NCBI GenBank assembly: GCA_021817875.1
Contig: JAKAFQ010000132.1
Location: forward strand, 1-9,318
DNA length: 9,318 nucleotides
Direction: 5' to 3'
DNA from: Pseudomonadota bacterium
GTDB lineage: Bacteria; Pseudomonadota; Gammaproteobacteria; Steroidobacterales; Steroidobacteraceae
The position numbers and the translations under genes are program-made. The notes under the pieces were generated by a model. The model ran no database searches. It was not told the origin of the DNA and saw nothing but the letters and a program-made list of their open reading frames with translations. Below are positions 6,802 to 9,318 of the stretch, piece by piece. Each line of letters opens with the position of its first letter. Position 1 is the stretch's first letter.

Positions 6802-8502
6802 TCAATTGAGCGAGAATACCACGATCGCCGAACCCGCCTGCAGCTTCGTGATGGATGGGAATGCGCTCGCCATGAAGCCCGGCGCCAGCGAACCAAAGCC
6901 ACTCGCCACGGCAATATACTGCTTGCCGTTGACCGAGTAACTCACGATGCCGCCACGCACACCGGAACCGACGTTGAAGTGCCACAGTTGCTGGCCGGTC
7001 TTGGCGTCATACGCGTGCACGATACCTTCCGGATCGCCGTTGAACACCAGTCCGCCGGCCGTGGTGAGCACATCGCCCAGCCCGGGAATCGGGTACACGA
7101 CCTTCCACGCCACCTTGCCGGTGAACGGATTGAGCGCCTCGAGCCAGCCCCTGGCGGGCCGTCCCGGCGGATGAACCGCCTGCAGGCTCGACACACCGAG
7201 GTACAAACCGGTGATACCGATCTTCTTCGGATTCTGCATCTCGGGGACCGCTTCCTCGCACACATCCATGGTATTGAGGTACCACAGCCCGGTCTGCGGA
7301 TTGTAGGCGCCCGGATTCCAGCTGGAGGCACCGATCAGGTAGGGGCAGATCAGGGTCTTCTTGCCCGGGGGCAGATCGCCCATCTGCCCGATCAACTGTC
7401 CCGTCTTCGGGTTGATGCTCTTGACCCAGGTGTAGTCATGGAGCACAGACCAGACGTTACGCAGCTTGCCGCTGTCGGCATCCATCACCCACACGAAGCC
7501 GTTTTTGTTCTCGTGGACCATCTCCCGACGACCGTCGTGGTCGATGAACAACGGGTCGTACACCGAGTCGAAGTCGTAGTGATCGTGTGGGACTTCCTGC
7601 CGATACCACTTGATGTGCCCGGTCTGCGGATCCAGCGCCAGCACAGTCGACGAGTACAGGTTGTTGCCGTGACGGTGATTGTAGTAAAAATCCGGCGCCG
7701 CGTTGCCCACACCGATGTACGCCGTGTTGGTCGTGGGATCATATTCTCCGACGTTCCACGCCTGGGAACCGCCGACTTTCCAGGTGTTGTCGGGCCAGCT
7801 GGCCGAATCCGCCTTCGTCGTGTACAGCTTCCACATCAGCTTGCCGGTCAGGGCGTTGACGCCGAAGATCGTGCCGCGGGTCGGCTGATCACCGCCCGTG
7901 GTGCCACCGATCAGCACGTCTCCAGCCAGCATCGGCGTGGAGGAAAACACGCAACCGTAACATTTCTTCAGATCGGTCAGCTGCGTCGACCACACCCGCT
8001 TGCCCGTCTCCTGGTTGATCGCCACCACGCGGCCGTCCAACGTGCCGAGGTAGACGAATCCGTGCCCCAGGGTGATGTTGCGGCTCTGATGGTCATAGAA
8101 GCTCGCCGCATGAATCGGCGCCAGGTGTGGCTGGTAATGCCAGATCACCTTGCCGGTGACCGCATTCAGAGCGTAAACATTGTTGTCCGGAGCAACATAA
8201 TACATCACGCCGTTCTCGACCAGCGGCGTCGACAGCAACCCGTTGGTGATGTCGCCGGACTGCTGGATCCAGGCAACGTGCAGGTGCTTGACGTTCGACG
8301 CGTTGATCTGGCTCAGCGGGCTGTACCGCCAGCCGTTCCAGGTGCGATTGTACTGCGTCCAATTATCGGGGTTGGCACTTGCGACGCTGAGCATGTTCGC
8401 CCGGACCTGCGACACCCCCACTCCGAATAGTGACAAAGCCAGGACACCGGCCAGCGGCGCGGCGCGGACCTTGGCCCTTTTAAATGGCTTGAGATTCATC
8501 AT
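6802..8502 (-). CDS. PQQ-dependent alcohol dehydrogenase, lanthanide-type active site, atypical cysteines
   Basis: This 566-residue quinoprotein has a Sec signal peptide (about 1-35, ending QVRA) and the eight-bladed propeller of the methanol/ethanol dehydrogenase family. Repeated DxxTGK blade motifs are visible, such as NAVTGK, NQETGK, NALTGK and DAKTGQ. By motif comparison the metal and catalytic residues are D205 (GGDQPTRG, where Glu is usual), N267 (GVGNAAP) and the base D310. D312 follows in HYDFDSV; this Asp two places after the base marks XoxF- and PedH-like lanthanide enzymes. W249 fits the Trp beneath PQQ. The vicinal Cys-Cys is absent (HAAS, 131-134), while CYGC occurs at 181-184. 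Two ATG codons (8502, 8499) follow GGAG; either could be the start. There is no haem motif, so electrons must leave via a separate cytochrome. The substrate is unknown. Confidence 0.9.
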   Translation of the reverse strand: MMNLKPFKRAKVRAAPLAGVLALSLFGVGVSQVRANMLSVASANPDNWTQYNRTWNGWRYSPLSQINASNVKHLHVAWIQQSGDITNGLLSTPLVENGVMYYVAPDNNVYALNAVTGKVIWHYQPHLAPIHAASFYDHQSRNITLGHGFVYLGTLDGRVVAINQETGKRVWSTQLTDLKKCYGCVFSSTPMLAGDVLIGGTTGGDQPTRGTIFGVNALTGKLMWKLYTTKADSASWPDNTWKVGGSQAWNVGEYDPTTNTAYIGVGNAAPDFYYNHRHGNNLYSSTVLALDPQTGHIKWYRQEVPHDHYDFDSVYDPLFIDHDGRREMVHENKNGFVWVMDADSGKLRNVWSVLHDYTWVKSINPKTGQLIGQMGDLPPGKKTLICPYLIGASSWNPGAYNPQTGLWYLNTMDVCEEAVPEMQNPKKIGITGLYLGVSSLQAVHPPGRPARGWLEALNPFTGKVAWKVVYPIPGLGDVLTTAGGLVFNGDPEGIVHAYDAKTGQQLWHFNVGSGVRGGIVSYSVNGKQYIAVASGFGSLAPGFMASAFPSITKLQAGSAIVVFSLN

Positions 8503-8777
8503 GTTTACTCCAGTTCTGCCTTAACTACTGTTCAAACATCATCTGCATAAACCCAACCGGCTGACGTCGTCGGACGGTTGCTGACCCGGCACGTCGAGTG
8601 CAAGCGGTTGCTCGAACGGAGACTCATCTGAGCTCATCGGCCAGGAATCTGCGTGATCGCATGCATCGCCACCAGCGGCACCAGCCGCTTGCGCAGTAGA
8701 TTCGTTGGCATTTCAGTCACCCCGATTTTCGAGTCGTGACAATGAAGATCGGAATTCGAGAAGCAATGACGAGCGCC
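8503..8777 (-). promoter_or_regulatory. Upstream region of the PQQ dehydrogenase
   Basis: This 275-base gap between the second porin and the dehydrogenase holds no gene I can support. CGGTTGCT occurs twice in direct orientation exactly 30 bases apart (8575-8582, 8605-8612). The first also pairs as an inverted repeat with CAACCG at 8554-8559. AGCGGC (8674-8679) with GCCGCT (8684-8689) makes a 6-base hairpin without a T-run, and GTCAC (8716-8720) with GTGAC (8736-8740) makes a wider dyad. A weak sigma-54-like GG-N10-GC lies at 8560-8544 on the minus strand. No strong sigma-70 promoter was seen. Confidence 0.45.
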
Positions 8778-9318
8778 TCAGAACGAGAAGTTCAGACCTG
8801 TCATGACGTATTCGGTGTTCACCCCCGGCTGCACATAACCATCGGCGACGATACTGGTCAGAATGGTGGCCTTCGGGCCCTGGTTGACGAACGCAAAGTC
8901 TGCGTAGAGGGTCACCCAGTGAGTCACGTGAAAATCGTCGCTCAGGATCGCATCGTGCGTGTAATCGCCGCTGTGCAACTGGTCGTGGTTGTAGTAGTAG
9001 GCGAGCGTTGCGCTGTTTCGTGGACTCCACTTCCAGCTGACCCCGGCGCCGAACGCACCGATCTTGACGTACGGCGCGCCAGTGAGCGCGTAGTTGTCCC
9101 GCGACTGGATGTAGAGCGTCCGAAACGTGAATGCCTTGTACGGCACCGCGAAGCCCGCCGACCACTGGACGACGTCTTTCTTGCCGGTGATCTGGTCGAC
9201 CATCTGCTGATAGGACCCGGAAATCACGATCGGGCCATTGTACGTGATGCCGAACGCATCCACACTGTTGTACTTGAACCCATTATTCATGCCACCGAAC
9301 GCATGCATGATGCCGATC
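8778..9318 (-). CDS. Outer-membrane porin, C-terminal part (gene continues beyond the window)
   Basis: About 180 C-terminal residues of a second outer-membrane beta-barrel are present. The frame runs open through the right edge, so the N-terminus and signal peptide are missing; the ATG at 9308 is internal or uncertain. The visible part alternates aromatic-rich strands (WSAGFAVPY, TFRTLYIQSRDNYAL, ATLAYYYNHDQ, VTLYADFAFV) with short turns and ends MTGLNFSF, a terminal-Phe barrel signal. It resembles general trimeric porins of proteobacteria (the Porin_4-like group) more than a TonB receptor. It lies upstream of the PQQ dehydrogenase on the same strand, but the 275-base gap suggests separate promoters. 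A role in uptake of the dehydrogenase substrate is inference from context only. Confidence 0.75.
   Translation of the reverse strand, partial: IGIMHAFGGMNNGFKYNSVDAFGITYNGPIVISGSYQQMVDQITGKKDVVQWSAGFAVPYKAFTFRTLYIQSRDNYALTGAPYVKIGAFGAGVSWKWSPRNSATLAYYYNHDQLHSGDYTHDAILSDDFHVTHWVTLYADFAFVNQGPKATILTSIVADGYVQPGVNTEYVMTGLNFSF

Noticed and set aside
7950..7961. CYGC in the PQQ dehydrogenase as a haem-binding site
   Set aside because: Val follows instead of His, so it is not CxxCH, and there is no C-terminal cytochrome domain as in quinohaemoproteins.
6214..8430. 738-codon open frame on the plus strand opposite the PQQ dehydrogenase and cytochrome c
   Set aside because: It is antisense to two genes with strong motifs and shows no recognisable domain. 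It is a long shadow frame caused by composition.
8734..9000. Plus-strand reading frame from ATG 8742 across the second porin gene
   Set aside because: It lacks a ribosome site and overlaps a convincing barrel gene in antisense.

Overview
The window comes from a GC-rich Gram-negative bacterium. It holds two outer-membrane beta-barrel proteins ending in Phe, a periplasmic PQQ dehydrogenase, a c-type cytochrome and a sigma-54-type regulator. A proteobacterium, perhaps a gammaproteobacterium, is the most natural host, but nothing here fixes the taxon. No tRNA, rRNA, CRISPR array, transposase or integrase was seen.

Layout. Positions 233-1944 (minus) are a two-gene formaldehyde-removal operon: frmA (glutathione-dependent formaldehyde dehydrogenase), then gfa (formaldehyde-activating enzyme). 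A 239-base divergent region follows, then an AcoR-type regulator (2184-4115, plus). Next is a 481-base GC-rich leader ending in a textbook sigma-54 promoter (4541-4556). That promoter drives an outer-membrane porin-like gene (4597-5976, plus), closed by a clear intrinsic terminator (5994-6035). From the right edge the minus strand carries the 3' end of a second porin (8778-9318), a PQQ-dependent alcohol dehydrogenase (6802-8502) and a membrane-anchored cytochrome c (6250-6708). A 28-bp perfect palindrome separates the last two.

How the genes may work together (inference). A substrate enters through one or both porins and is oxidised in the periplasm by the PQQ enzyme, which passes electrons to the cytochrome c. 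Any formaldehyde released is removed in the cytoplasm by Gfa and FrmA. The regulator beside the sigma-54 promoter is the obvious candidate controller. The substrate cannot be named from sequence; methanol, another short alcohol or a formaldehyde-releasing compound are all possible.

Main oddities. The regulator's GAFTGA sigma-54 contact loop reads GAAPPA, although a near-perfect sigma-54 promoter lies just downstream. The PQQ enzyme has the Asp typical of lanthanide-dependent enzymes. It lacks the usual vicinal Cys-Cys, has Asp where a metal-binding Glu is normal, and carries an unusual CxxC. The right third of the window is visibly less GC-rich than the left.
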